Assembly (NCBI GenBank): GCA_964475945.1 | Contig: CAYYYF010000005.1 | Span: 10,403-74,402, forward strand | DNA from: JBBIQH01 sp964475945 | Lineage (GTDB): Archaea; Thermoproteota; Nitrososphaeria; Nitrososphaerales; Nitrosocaldaceae | Direction: 5' to 3' | Length of the DNA stretch: 64,000 nt | Part shown: positions 26,037-35,068 of the stretch, piece by piece | Numbering within the stretch: position 1 is the stretch's first letter | Layout: each line of letters begins with the position of its first letter | Program-made: the position numbers and the translations under genes | The notes under the pieces: generated by a model | The model's input: the letters and a program-made list of their open reading frames with translations, nothing else | Database searches by the model: none | What the model was told of the DNA's origin: nothing

Positions 26037-27370
26037 ATGCAGGCAAACAATACCAAAAGATTAACCAATAGGGTAAAGATAGCAGTGGTATCCAGTATAG
26101 TGATAGTTGTGATAGTAGGAACGATAAGTGCTAGCATACAAGTTAGCGGAGATAATGATAAGAGGTCTGAAGCAAATACTCATATCACTACTCAAGTGAT
26201 ATGAACAGTAACAAGCAACAGGTAGACAAGCAACAGGTAGCACGTCTTGATGGTGTAGTAATAACATTTGAAACTGAGCCGAAAGTTATTCGCCCCTTAG
26301 AGTTGACTAGTATAAATATGAACATCTCAGATCAGAACTCAGGGCAACCAATAACACATGTTGACTGGTCTGTTATTATAAAGAATACTGATGGAGAGGA
26401 GGTATTCAAGACCAATACACTACATACACATGTAGGTGTATTGCACCTTAACTATGCTTTCCCAGCACCTGGAGAGTATACAGTATCTGTACAAGTTGCA
26501 TCACTTGGACCAAAGATGATGGGTATGGATGTACCGGCTATGGCACAGACACGTATACTTTTATCAGGAGACCCAATGGATGGTTGGAAGACAGATCCTA
26601 ACCTATTCTTTGGTACAAGAAATACTGTGTTTAAGGTAAACGTTGATGGACAAGGAGGGATAAGGGTAGTTGATGGTACAGAGGATGGAAAGAGAATAGC
26701 TGTAAGGTTGGCAACTAATCCAGATAGGTTGGTTACAGGGCAACCAGTAACTTTGATGTTTGAGGTAAAGGATCCGGATGGTAATGATGTAACCCATGTT
26801 GAAGAAAGAGTTAATATAATTGGTGCATTAGTGCCTAGCATATATACATCACCACCTATGGGTAGTGCTATGATGCCTATGATGGGTGCTCTACATGGAC
26901 ATACAGGGCAGTTTGCACTTACAACAACATTCCCAGCATCAGGTAAATACATAGTGCGTGTAGACCTTAACTCATTACCAGTATCCAACTACATATTCGG
27001 TCAAGTATCGGCAAGGTTCGTCCTAAACGTTGAAGATGGTACTACTCAGGGAAGGGTTACAACATCAGTAGAGCCGAAGCAGAATCAGATAGTTATACTA
27101 GGACAGGATCTACCATTCTATAGTCCTAACAATATTACAGTAAAGACAGGCACTCCAATAACGGTTATTAACTCAGATGCAATAATACATACATTAACAG
27201 CAACCCATGATAACATTGATGTTATATCCCCTACAGCAAGTAATGAGTTCGATACAAGATTACTAAGGTTCGGTGAGCAGAAGCAGATAATAGTGAATGA
27301 ACCTGGTACATACAACTACTTCTGCATGCTGCATCCATTCATGAGAGGTAGTATAACAGGTGCTGGATAA
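26037..27370 (+). pseudogene. Exported multidomain cupredoxin, signal anchor out of frame
   Basis: A short frame from ATG 26037 encodes a signal anchor (KIAVVSSIVIVVIVGTISAS) and ends at TGA 26202. The body (389 codons from 26201, another frame) has two FixH/YtkA-like beta-sandwich domains, a Met/His-rich loop (GSAMMPMMGALHGHTG) and a C-terminal blue-copper domain. Its ligands are visible: His in IIHTLTA, then Cys, His and Met in YFCMLHPFMRG. The body alone lacks a signal peptide, so I infer one gene with a frameshift near 26185-26200. If the body starts at 26201, it would stay cytoplasmic, which would be odd for a cupredoxin. Confidence 0.65.
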
Positions 27371-27494
27371 TCACTGAAATAACTCTTTTTATTTTTAGGA
27401 TATGACAAGATGACCCATCCTTTATGGTATCTTCCTTCTATTTCTTATACTATTGCTACTATCTCTCCTCTGCTATTTGCTAATACTTGCCAAC

Positions 27495-27519
27495 ATTCCT
27501 ATTCGCATTAAATAGGAAT
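27495..27519. repeat. 9-bp-stem hairpin in gene-free stretch
   Basis: ATTCCTATT (27495-27503) and AATAGGAAT (27511-27519) pair perfectly around a 7-base loop. It lies 125 bp past the cupredoxin stop, in a 373-bp gap (27371-27743) where I find no gene on either strand. It could be a 3' structure of either flanking transcript or chance in AT-rich sequence. Confidence 0.35.
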
Positions 27520-27743
27520 AACAATCCCTTATGGTAATCCTTTAAGATAGATATGTTAGGCTTTAGAGCATGGTTTAGCATAGTCATAACCATAACATTA
27601 CCTCATACAGATATGCTATTACTCATTTCATAAAGCATATAGCAAGGATAAATTGTTAGATACAATAATACCGTAGGGAGAGTTGTTTATGAAGACCTGC
27701 AGATGCTTAGCATGAACCTTATTCTCTCAATGCTAGTTATTAG

Positions 27744-27965
27744 CTAGGGAATGTTTGTATTAACACCTTGATCACTCCCTTGAAGTATCTCGCTTACAAT
27801 ACTACCCCCTGTTGACTGCCTTGCATTGAACTCCTGCTCCCTCTCACGTAGTAGTTTAAGCACGTAATCATTCGGTATTGCATATACTACTATAGCTATA
27901 AGTATCAAGGATACTGCCATTACAAATATCTCCCATCTTATCTTGTATAATGCACCCCTCTCCAT
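27744..27965 (-). CDS. Small single-TM protein
   Basis: A 73-residue protein with one membrane helix (EIFVMAVSLILIAIVVYAIP, about residues 12-31) and a polar external tail (KLLREREQEFNARQSTGG onward). No family recognised. It is alone on the minus strand with a good AT-rich upstream region (27966-28148). Plausible as a small membrane subunit; may be spurious. Confidence 0.4.
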   Translation of the reverse strand: MERGALYKIRWEIFVMAVSLILIAIVVYAIPNDYVLKLLREREQEFNARQSTGGSIVSEILQGSDQGVNTNIP

Positions 27966-28148
27966 GGTATAGAGAATTGTGAGAAGCAGTTTATATATTT
28001 ATAATAATAAAGTAGTAATGTATATATATAAAACAATTAGGTCTTAACCTCTTATATAATATAAGAGATAGATGAAGTAGGAAAGAGAATTATAGATTCA
28101 ATCTTTTTTTAGCATAAAATTGAAATATTAGTAAGCCTATATTATAAT

Positions 28149-28679
28149 ATGAATGGTGCAAGAATAGCCAGAGGTGCACTTGCTGGGCTATTAGCATCTA
28201 TTGTTATTGCATTACTTATATTCATTGGTGAGAGTATTATAGGATACCCACATGGCATATTCTATACAGTGCTCTCTGATGCATTAAGTATTGGTGATGC
28301 TAAGACTCTGATAGGCCTGCTATTACATCTAACCACTGGCACGCTTATAGGGGCTATTACATCTATACCTCTCATTAGGTTGTTGAAGATGAATATAGAG
28401 CGGTTTATGCTATATGGTATCATCATAGGAGTTGTTACATGGGCAACTTTATTCTTACCCATCTCATACATGGTTATCATACCATTCCTTGATGTAAATG
28501 AGTATGAGTTGCTTGATAAAAGTGGTAGCATGGTAGAATCTATTGATCTTAAGGAGCAGTTCAATAGGATAGTATACTCATCCATAGGCTTTCATATCCA
28601 GTATGGTATAATATACTCCATAATCTTCTTTGTTATGAATAGAAGATATAGATTTATGATTGAGGAAGAGAAGCTTTGA
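28149..28679 (+). CDS. Multi-pass membrane protein, unknown family
   Basis: A 176-residue protein with four membrane helices (about residues 8-30, 48-78, 90-115 and 148-165), beginning MNGARIARGALAGLLASIVI. The helix 1 start with conserved-type G-A-G-L-L resembles small archaeal membrane proteins of unknown function. No catalytic or metal motif is seen. It is followed by a (TATTT)n tract and the convergent sucD gene. Confidence 0.5.
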   Translation: MNGARIARGALAGLLASIVIALLIFIGESIIGYPHGIFYTVLSDALSIGDAKTLIGLLLHLTTGTLIGAITSIPLIRLLKMNIERFMLYGIIIGVVTWATLFLPISYMVIIPFLDVNEYELLDKSGSMVESIDLKEQFNRIVYSSIGFHIQYGIIYSIIFFVMNRRYRFMIEEEKL

Positions 28680-28726
28680 TTTGATTTAACTGAACTGACA
28701 TATTAAGAACTGCCTATGCCCATCTT

Positions 28727-28762
28727 TTTTTATTTTATTTTATTTTATTTTATTTTATTTTT
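28727..28762. repeat. (TATTT)n simple repeat between convergent genes
   Basis: About six TATTT/TTTTA units in a T-rich run between the 3' ends of the membrane-protein gene and sucD. On the plus strand the T-run could serve as an archaeal terminator for the upstream gene. Confidence 0.5.
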
Positions 28763-28764
28763 GA

Positions 28765-29691
28765 TTATCTCCGCATCTTCTCCTTCAGTAGTAGAGGTAC
28801 CTCTGCTGGTCTCTTTGCCACTGCTACATCTGCCTTTGCGAACATGCTAACCTTGGACTCTGCAGAACCATATGATCCATATACTATTGCACCAGCATGA
28901 CCCATACGCTTCTCCTTAGGAGCGCTCCTCCCTGCTATGTATGCTACAACAGGCTTGCTGAAGTTTGTATTTATTATATACTCTGCCAACTGCTCCTCAG
29001 CACTCCCCCCAATCTCACCTACTACAACCACAGAGTCAACATCCTCCCTATCCCTTATAAGATCGAAGCACTCTATTAGAGTTAGGCAGTTTATTGGATC
29101 TCCTCCTATACCTAGGCATAACCTCTGCCCAAATCCAGCTAGTGATAACCTATAGGATATCTCATACATTAGCGTACCACTCCTAGATATAACTACTGTA
29201 TTACCTTTGGTGAATGGTTGTGCAGGCATTATGCCCAGCTTTATTACATTAGGCACTATTATGCCGGGAGTATTTGGACCGACTACTATAGCATTATGTT
29301 CCCTTGCAACCTTTATACATCTTAGAGTATCCATAACTGGTACATGCTCAGGTATCGCTACCAGTAACTTTATACCATTGGTTAGTGCATCTATTGCAGC
29401 ATTAAGGAAGTTTGATGCAGGTACAAACACTACTGAGATCTTTGCATCATGCTCTTTGAGGGCATCCTTAACACTATCGTATACAGGTATGCCATTAAAT
29501 ACTTGCCCACCCTTGCCAGGGGTAACACCAGCGACTATGTTTGTACCATACTCAACCATAAGCCTTGTATGGAGGCTACCGAACTTACCTGTTATACCTT
29601 GGATTATAACAGGCTTCCTGTTGTAATCCTTATCCTCAGCCCTTCCTTGTAGTATGCTGAAGAGGTCAAAGCTGCTTGCTAATACACTCAT
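28765..29691 (-). CDS. sucD: Succinyl-CoA synthetase alpha subunit
   Basis: A 308-residue subunit with CoA-binding Rossmann fold (PVIIQGITGKFGSLHTRLMV, about residue 26), IVGPNTPGIIVP, and the phosphohistidine motif GHAGAIVYG (about residue 268). With SucC it converts succinyl-CoA, phosphate and NDP to succinate, CoA and NTP in the citric acid cycle. Its start overlaps the sucC stop by 4 bp, indicating one operon transcribed sucC-sucD. Length is normal for the family. Confidence 0.9.
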   Translation of the reverse strand: MSVLASSFDLFSILQGRAEDKDYNRKPVIIQGITGKFGSLHTRLMVEYGTNIVAGVTPGKGGQVFNGIPVYDSVKDALKEHDAKISVVFVPASNFLNAAIDALTNGIKLLVAIPEHVPVMDTLRCIKVAREHNAIVVGPNTPGIIVPNVIKLGIMPAQPFTKGNTVVISRSGTLMYEISYRLSLAGFGQRLCLGIGGDPINCLTLIECFDLIRDREDVDSVVVVGEIGGSAEEQLAEYIINTNFSKPVVAYIAGRSAPKEKRMGHAGAIVYGSYGSAESKVSMFAKADVAVAKRPAEVPLLLKEKMRR

Positions 29692-30794
29692 TTAGCATCA
29701 CCTGATATAGATCTTACTGCATTAGCTATAGCATCCTCTACAGAATCGAACATAACTGCCTTTGTTCCTTTAAGCATCTCCTTTGCTATCTCTGCATTCC
29801 TACCAGCTATCCTTGCAAATAGAGGAACCTTGATTATACCATCGTTGTATGCATTAACTATAGCTTGAGCAACTATGCTTGTATCTACTATACCTCCAAA
29901 TAGGTTAACCAGTATAGCCTTTACATTACTTAACCTGCTTACTAGAGTCAATGCCTTGTATATGTTATCTAGCGTTGCTCCCCCGCCAACATCAAGGAAG
30001 CATGCAGGCTTGCCATTTGCATCTGATAGCATATCCATGGTAGACATAACCAAGCCTGCACCATTCCCTACAACAGCTATACTACCATCCAACTCTACAA
30101 GCGAGAAGCCCCCTTTCTTTGCCTCTGTCTCTATGCTCTGCTCCTCAAAGGCACTTAACTCCTCATGCCTAAATAATGCATTATCATCAACTATAATCTT
30201 AGCATCTAATGCTACTATGCTAGAGTCTGTAACTGCTAATGGATTTATCTCTGCTAGCTCTGCCTCCTTCTCCCTAACCAGCATTAATAACCTACTTGCA
30301 AGGTCTGTAAAGTTACTGCTACCCTCATTCAATCCTAGATAATCCGCTATATCATATAGAGCTTCTGATGAATCACTTAATACATCTATCTCCTTAACCA
30401 TCTTGTTACTTACACTCTCTATATCAACCCCTCCCTCTGATGATGCTATAACTGTATATGCCCTCCTACTCCTATCAAGGAAGATTGAGAGGTAATACTC
30501 CTTACTATGTGGTATGAACTCCTCTAGCAGTATAGTCTTCACAACCTCACCTTGCACCTTCTTACCAAGCATGGATGTAAAGTTCTCCTCCAACTCCTTC
30601 TCATCCCTGCATACCTTAACTATACCAGCCTTGCCCCTACCACCTACCCTAACCTGTGCCTTTATAACCAATGGAAAGCCTAAATCTGAAGAGTACTTCT
30701 TAGCATTATCAAGGTTTGAGGCTAGATAACCTCTAGGCACCCTTATACCATACTCCTTGAATAGCATCTTTGCCTGATACTCTAGTAAGCGCAT
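29688..30794 (-). CDS. sucC: Succinyl-CoA synthetase beta subunit
   Basis: A subunit of 368 residues from MRLLEYQAKMLFKEYGIRVP, the usual family start (an ATG five codons earlier at 30809 is possible). ATP-grasp features are visible: FPLVIKAQVRVGGRGKAGIV (about residues 37-56), EEFIPHSKEYYLSIFLDR and AELAEINPLAV. The CoA-ligase part contains PACFLDVGGGA and ILVNLFGGIVD. Works with the adjacent SucD. Confidence 0.9.
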   Translation of the reverse strand: MRLLEYQAKMLFKEYGIRVPRGYLASNLDNAKKYSSDLGFPLVIKAQVRVGGRGKAGIVKVCRDEKELEENFTSMLGKKVQGEVVKTILLEEFIPHSKEYYLSIFLDRSRRAYTVIASSEGGVDIESVSNKMVKEIDVLSDSSEALYDIADYLGLNEGSSNFTDLASRLLMLVREKEAELAEINPLAVTDSSIVALDAKIIVDDNALFRHEELSAFEEQSIETEAKKGGFSLVELDGSIAVVGNGAGLVMSTMDMLSDANGKPACFLDVGGGATLDNIYKALTLVSRLSNVKAILVNLFGGIVDTSIVAQAIVNAYNDGIIKVPLFARIAGRNAEIAKEMLKGTKAVMFDSVEDAIANAVRSISGDAK

Positions 30795-30882
30795 AAGCAA
30801 CCTTGTCATTATCTAGGATATAAAAGTTTCATACTAGCAGTGGTGAATATTTATTAGAAATGTTAACTCTTTAGAGTATAGC

Positions 30883-31797
30883 ATGCATTCTATTGCTAGC
30901 ATGATAGTTAACAGGGCTGTAGTATTGGTTATACTCTCGCTTATTATAGGTATTTTAGTTCATGATGCTATAATAGATATGATCTTCCCTCTCCTCCCAC
31001 TATTCCTTGTGGGCATGATGCTCTCTGCTGGGCTTATGCTAAGTGATATAAGAAAAGGGATAAAGCCGTTTAAGCTTACGGTAATTATATTACTGCAGTA
31101 TATAGCATCTGCATTACTTGGACTTGTATCTGCATTATTGCTGTTAGAGGATGAGGAGCTTATCCTTGGGCAAGTGCTACATGGCTCGATGCCAAGTGAG
31201 CAGACCATACCTGTATGGGTTAGACTTGCTAATGGGAATCTAGCATTATCTGTAAGTGTATTAGCATTATCAACCCTTGTAAGCCCATTGTTATCCCCTG
31301 CTATGGTGTATATGCTAGTAGGTAGGATGGTAGAGATGAATTATGTAGGTATGATTGTAGCACTCCTTGCTACAGTGATATTACCTTTACTCATAGGCTA
31401 TGCTGTAAGGAGAAAGGTAAGATCAGCAGATAGGTATGAGACAGTATATCAAGCATCATCAATCCTATCTGCTCTTCCTACTGTTATGGTTATAGGGGCA
31501 GTTGGGTATACTCTAGCGTCTGATCCATTAATGTTAGTATATGCATCAACCGCTTCTCTTCTACACCTTGCATCTACACTTGCCCTAGCCTTCTATACTG
31601 TAAGGGTTATGGGCTGGAGGATGGATGATGATATGGTGCTGATATATAATACAAGCATGAAGGAGTTTACGGTAACATTAAGCATAGTGGGTAGTATGGG
31701 TTTAAGCCCAATGGTAGGTTTACCAGCAGCGTTGTATGGTATGATGCATATGATAACGGCACCTATACTTGCAAGGTACTTTAAAAAAAAAAATTAA
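30883..31797 (+). CDS. BASS-family (bile acid:Na+ symporter-like) transporter
   Basis: A 304-residue protein with about nine to ten membrane helices. The signature GSMPSEQTIPVWVRLANGNL, then ALSVSVLALSTLVSPLLSP, places it in the BASS superfamily, whose members carry organic acids, pantothenate or pyruvate with sodium. NTSMKEFTVTLSIV near the end is the second core motif. Substrate unknown. It is divergent from sucCD and overlaps the end of purP by 4 bp. Confidence 0.8.
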   Translation: MHSIASMIVNRAVVLVILSLIIGILVHDAIIDMIFPLLPLFLVGMMLSAGLMLSDIRKGIKPFKLTVIILLQYIASALLGLVSALLLLEDEELILGQVLHGSMPSEQTIPVWVRLANGNLALSVSVLALSTLVSPLLSPAMVYMLVGRMVEMNYVGMIVALLATVILPLLIGYAVRRKVRSADRYETVYQASSILSALPTVMVIGAVGYTLASDPLMLVYASTASLLHLASTLALAFYTVRVMGWRMDDDMVLIYNTSMKEFTVTLSIVGSMGLSPMVGLPAALYGMMHMITAPILARYFKKKN

Positions 31798-32840
31798 GTA
31801 ACAACCTTATCCAACTCATCTGACTCTACTGCTAACCTTATCTCTCTAGCAATCCTCCTACCAGTGCTCATGGGCTCATTGTATAATAGGTAAGAGTAAG
31901 GAGAACCATTTATGTAAAGGTTTGTTCCAGCAACTATCCTTGCGGAGAACTCAAATGCTGTAAAGTTACTATCCCTATCATACACACCCTCTATGCAGAA
32001 TGGGCCTACCATCTCATACCCTACAAACCTCCTAACGCTATCAACGAACCTCTCCCCCATCTTGTATGCTTCATCTAGCAATGATTCTCTTAGCACCAGT
32101 GGGCTATTGCCTATAACAGTATATGTTATATCATCTAGCATAGCATGCTCTTGATGTATAGCAGGTATTCTACCTATAGCATCGACATCAGACTCATACC
32201 TCCTATCTATGCCTAGTAACTCAACCTCTTTGCTTAATGGGGAGTAGAAGTATTGCAGATATACAGGTACTCCTATTACATACTCTTGCAGGTAGAGATC
32301 CTTCATGCTATTTATAATACCTTTGCTTATAAGCCTATTGTACTGCTGTATGAAGTGCTCCTTGCTTGATGCTAAGAAGTAGCCTTTGCCTCCCGCAGCA
32401 CCATGTAGTTTTGCTATTGCAAGAACCTTACCATTGCTGCTACCAAGGTCATCCAAGGTTAGACTCCTAGGCACCCTTAGTCCTGCATCTACCATAAGCC
32501 TCTCCTTTAATACTCTATCTGCCTCCCATCTTAGGATATACCTATTACCAAAGAATGGTATCTTTATATTCTCTATCTGCTCAACGCTCATGCTTGATAT
32601 GAATGTACCATGGGGCACAAGTATGCAGTTGTTATCCTTCAACTCGTTTATAACATGCTCAGAGCATGCATGCTCATATCTGTAATCCTTCACTGCTATA
32701 AGCCTGTCTATGAACCTAAACCTGTTGTATAGGCTGATCCTCTTCTCCTCACATACCAATACTGTCTTGAAGCCCTCATCCTTGGCACCTTTAAGCACTT
32801 GCAGTGCGCAGTGTGACCCAAGTGTAGATATGCTATACAT
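31794..32840 (-). CDS. purP: 5-formaminoimidazole-4-carboxamide synthetase PurP
   Basis: A 348-residue ATP-grasp enzyme starting MYSISTLGSHCALQVLKGAK, the archaeal PurP N-terminus. KLHGAAGGKGYFLASSKEHF, QEYVIGVPVYLQYFYSP and GPFCIEGVYDRDSNFTAFEF with EFSARIVAGTN are PurP landmarks. It converts AICAR, formate and ATP to FAICAR in archaeal purine synthesis. Tail-to-tail with the BASS gene. Confidence 0.9.
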   Translation of the reverse strand: MYSISTLGSHCALQVLKGAKDEGFKTVLVCEEKRISLYNRFRFIDRLIAVKDYRYEHACSEHVINELKDNNCILVPHGTFISSMSVEQIENIKIPFFGNRYILRWEADRVLKERLMVDAGLRVPRSLTLDDLGSSNGKVLAIAKLHGAAGGKGYFLASSKEHFIQQYNRLISKGIINSMKDLYLQEYVIGVPVYLQYFYSPLSKEVELLGIDRRYESDVDAIGRIPAIHQEHAMLDDITYTVIGNSPLVLRESLLDEAYKMGERFVDSVRRFVGYEMVGPFCIEGVYDRDSNFTAFEFSARIVAGTNLYINGSPYSYLLYNEPMSTGRRIAREIRLAVESDELDKVVT

Positions 32841-32886
32841 GCAGTAGGATATATGTTACCACTTAATAAAAATTAGATTTTGTCTA

Positions 32887-33021
32887 CTATTCTTTAGATA
32901 GTATATCTATCAGCTCCTCAACTGCTTGGTTTACATTCAACATGCCTTTATGCCTGGCATACTCCTCAAGTACTTTAAACTGCTTCCTTGTGAAGCATAC
33001 TGGTATGGTGCGCTCTGGCAT
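32887..33021 (-). CDS. 44-residue ribbon-helix-helix-like protein
   Basis: Found by reading the gap. ATG at 33021 gives MPERTIPVCFTRKQFKVLEE, then YARHKGMLNVNQAVEELIDI and a short end. A beta strand followed by two helices is the pattern of small RHH DNA-binding proteins, and the GMLNVNQAVEEL turn fits. It lies 46 bp upstream (in its own direction) of purP, so it may be the first gene of that transcript and a regulator. Confidence 0.55.
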   Translation of the reverse strand: MPERTIPVCFTRKQFKVLEEYARHKGMLNVNQAVEELIDILSKE

Positions 33022-33091
33022 GATATTAAATAAGAATGCTTGAATAAAAGTATTGCTAAATGTTATATAATGCTTTAGTGGATAGTATCTT

Positions 33092-33448
33092 ATGAGCTAC
33101 TATACAGATGAGAGGATGGTAACCAGTAGGGATGCGCTTAACAGGTATGAGTTCAAGGTGAAGCTCCTTGAGATAGTAGAAGGAGCAAGGGATCCTACTG
33201 CATTCAAGTTCGGTAGCAGGGTATTGGTTAAGAAGGTCCTAGTGATAATAAGGGATCTAAGGACCAATGAGGTTACAGAGAAGGAGTTGGATCTTGAGGA
33301 GATAGAGAATGAGATAAGGAGTAAGAGGAAGTTCACATCAGCAAACAGATGGGTTGCACCATCAGAGATAAGGAATGGTTACATAGTTGGTTATAGGCAT
33401 GTAGACTTGCTTGCCAGCGCCATAGCCTTGGACTATATAACTATATAG
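33092..33448 (+). CDS. Conserved-looking hypothetical protein
   Basis: A 118-residue soluble protein, rich in charged beta strands (RYEFKVKLLEIVEGARD, RVLVKKVLVIIRDLRTNEVT). No catalytic or metal site is seen; I do not recognise the family. The start is 70 bp from the divergent RHH-like gene, leaving a shared promoter region. Confidence 0.5.
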   Translation: MSYYTDERMVTSRDALNRYEFKVKLLEIVEGARDPTAFKFGSRVLVKKVLVIIRDLRTNEVTEKELDLEEIENEIRSKRKFTSANRWVAPSEIRNGYIVGYRHVDLLASAIALDYITI

Positions 33449-33511
33449 CAGTAGAGAGGTATAATAATTACCTACCATAAATTTAAATCTATCCTTATGC
33501 ATAAATAAATC

Positions 33512-33646
33512 ATGGTAAGATGTGAGTGTGGTATATGTAATCATACATCAGATAAGGATTGCTTTGAGAAGGAGTGTAAATGTTGTATTAACTTCCATCT
33601 TAGATCTGGTTCTAAGAGGGTAAGGTTAGAGTACCATAAGGCCTAA
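33512..33646 (+). CDS. 44-residue cysteine-rich putative zinc protein
   Basis: Found by reading the gap. It translates as MVRCECGICNHTSDKDCFEK, then ECKCCINFHLRSGSK and RVRLEYHKA. Seven cysteines and two histidines in 30 residues (CxCxxC, C, CxCC, H) suggest one or two zinc sites, followed by a basic tail. Compact, leaderless-looking start after an AT-rich upstream region. Function unknown; a nucleic-acid or protein-binding knuckle is plausible. Confidence 0.6.
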   Translation: MVRCECGICNHTSDKDCFEKECKCCINFHLRSGSKRVRLEYHKA

Positions 33647-33685
33647 TCTTCTAACTTTATAAATAGGGTATGCATCAGTGCTAGC

Positions 33686-35044
33686 ATGAGCGGTATAGCA
33701 TATCAGGAGTGCATAGACCCAAAGTGCATGCTAAGGTATGATATCAAAGAGTTTAGGTTATCATGTAGCAAGGGGCATCCATTGGATGTAAAGTACTCTA
33801 TAAAGCCTAGTGCTAAACTTAAGGAGACATTTGCTATGCGCAGGAACCATGGCTCAAATATATACAATGAGAGTGGTGTATGGCGCTTCAGGGACCTTAT
33901 AAACTTCTGCCAGATAGATACTGAGGATTATGATGCATGCTCAAAGTATTTAGCATCACTAGATGGTGCTGAAGGGAGGTTATCAAAGCCATTCAAGATG
34001 AGCAAGGTAGCAGAGTATGTTGGCATGAATAAAGATTGTCTATTCCTGCAACCTGAAGGGTATAACCCAAGTGGTTCATTCAAGGATAATGGTATGGCTA
34101 CAGCATTAACACATGCAAAGATGCTCAATGTTAAGAAGATAGTGTGTGCATCAACAGGTAATACATCCGCATCTGCTGCCATGTATGCATCCAATGAAGA
34201 TATGCAATGTGAAGTGTATGTACCAAGGGGGGAGATAGCAATAGGGAAGTTAGGACAGGCATTACAGTTTGGTGCACAGGTTATAGAGGTTGATGGTAAC
34301 TTTGATGATGCACTGGCAGTTATGCTTAATGAGGCTAAGAAGAGTAATGCTTATGTAGTTAACTCCGTTAACCCATTCAGGCTTGAGGGGCAGAAGACGA
34401 TAGTATATAGAGTTCTTGAGTACCTTAACTGGGAACCCCCAGACTGGCTCGTTTACCCTGGTGGTGCATTAGGCAATACCTCAAGTGCAGGCAAGTGCCT
34501 CATGGAGCTCTATGAGTGGGGTTGGATAAAGAAGATACCTAGGCTTGCAGTTATAAATGCTGAAGGCGCAAATACCCTATATACACTATACAACGAGAAA
34601 GGGTTAAGATGGAATAAGGGTAACATTGACCTTGATATTATAAAGGAGTACTATGAGTATATGGATAAGAATAACATCAAGCCAAAGACGGATGCTACAG
34701 CAATCCAGATAGGCAAACCAGCGAATCTACTCAAGGGCTTAAGGGCTTTAGAATTTACAGATGGTATTGTAGAGTATGTAAATGATAAGGAGATGTATGA
34801 TAGCATGGCTGTAGTAGGCTTGAATGGCTTTGATTGTGAACTTGCATCAGGCTCTGTTCCAGCAGGGATAAAGAAGTTGAGGGAGAAGGAGATAATAAAA
34901 AAGGATGATATAGTGGTTGGTATACTGACTGGTAGGCAAAAGGATCCTAATCTAATAATAAACTACCATCTTAATCCAAGTAATAGGTTTGCAGTAACCC
35001 CAAAGAGGTATAGTAGCATTAGCATTAGCAGCATCAAAGGTTAA
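33686..35044 (+). CDS. thrC: Threonine synthase
   Basis: A 452-residue PLP enzyme of fold type II. The PLP lysine lies in NPSGSFKDNGMATALTHA (about residue 132); ASTGNTSASAAMYA binds the phosphate and GGALGNTSSAGKC is the cofactor glycine loop. The N-terminus has a possible zinc-ribbon remnant (ECIDPKC, then SCSKGH). It converts O-phosphohomoserine to threonine. The BtuF-like gene follows by about 25 bp. Confidence 0.9.
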   Translation: MSGIAYQECIDPKCMLRYDIKEFRLSCSKGHPLDVKYSIKPSAKLKETFAMRRNHGSNIYNESGVWRFRDLINFCQIDTEDYDACSKYLASLDGAEGRLSKPFKMSKVAEYVGMNKDCLFLQPEGYNPSGSFKDNGMATALTHAKMLNVKKIVCASTGNTSASAAMYASNEDMQCEVYVPRGEIAIGKLGQALQFGAQVIEVDGNFDDALAVMLNEAKKSNAYVVNSVNPFRLEGQKTIVYRVLEYLNWEPPDWLVYPGGALGNTSSAGKCLMELYEWGWIKKIPRLAVINAEGANTLYTLYNEKGLRWNKGNIDLDIIKEYYEYMDKNNIKPKTDATAIQIGKPANLLKGLRALEFTDGIVEYVNDKEMYDSMAVVGLNGFDCELASGSVPAGIKKLREKEIIKKDDIVVGILTGRQKDPNLIINYHLNPSNRFAVTPKRYSSISISSIKG

Positions 35045-35068
35045 ATACCATTCTTGATTACTTACCTT

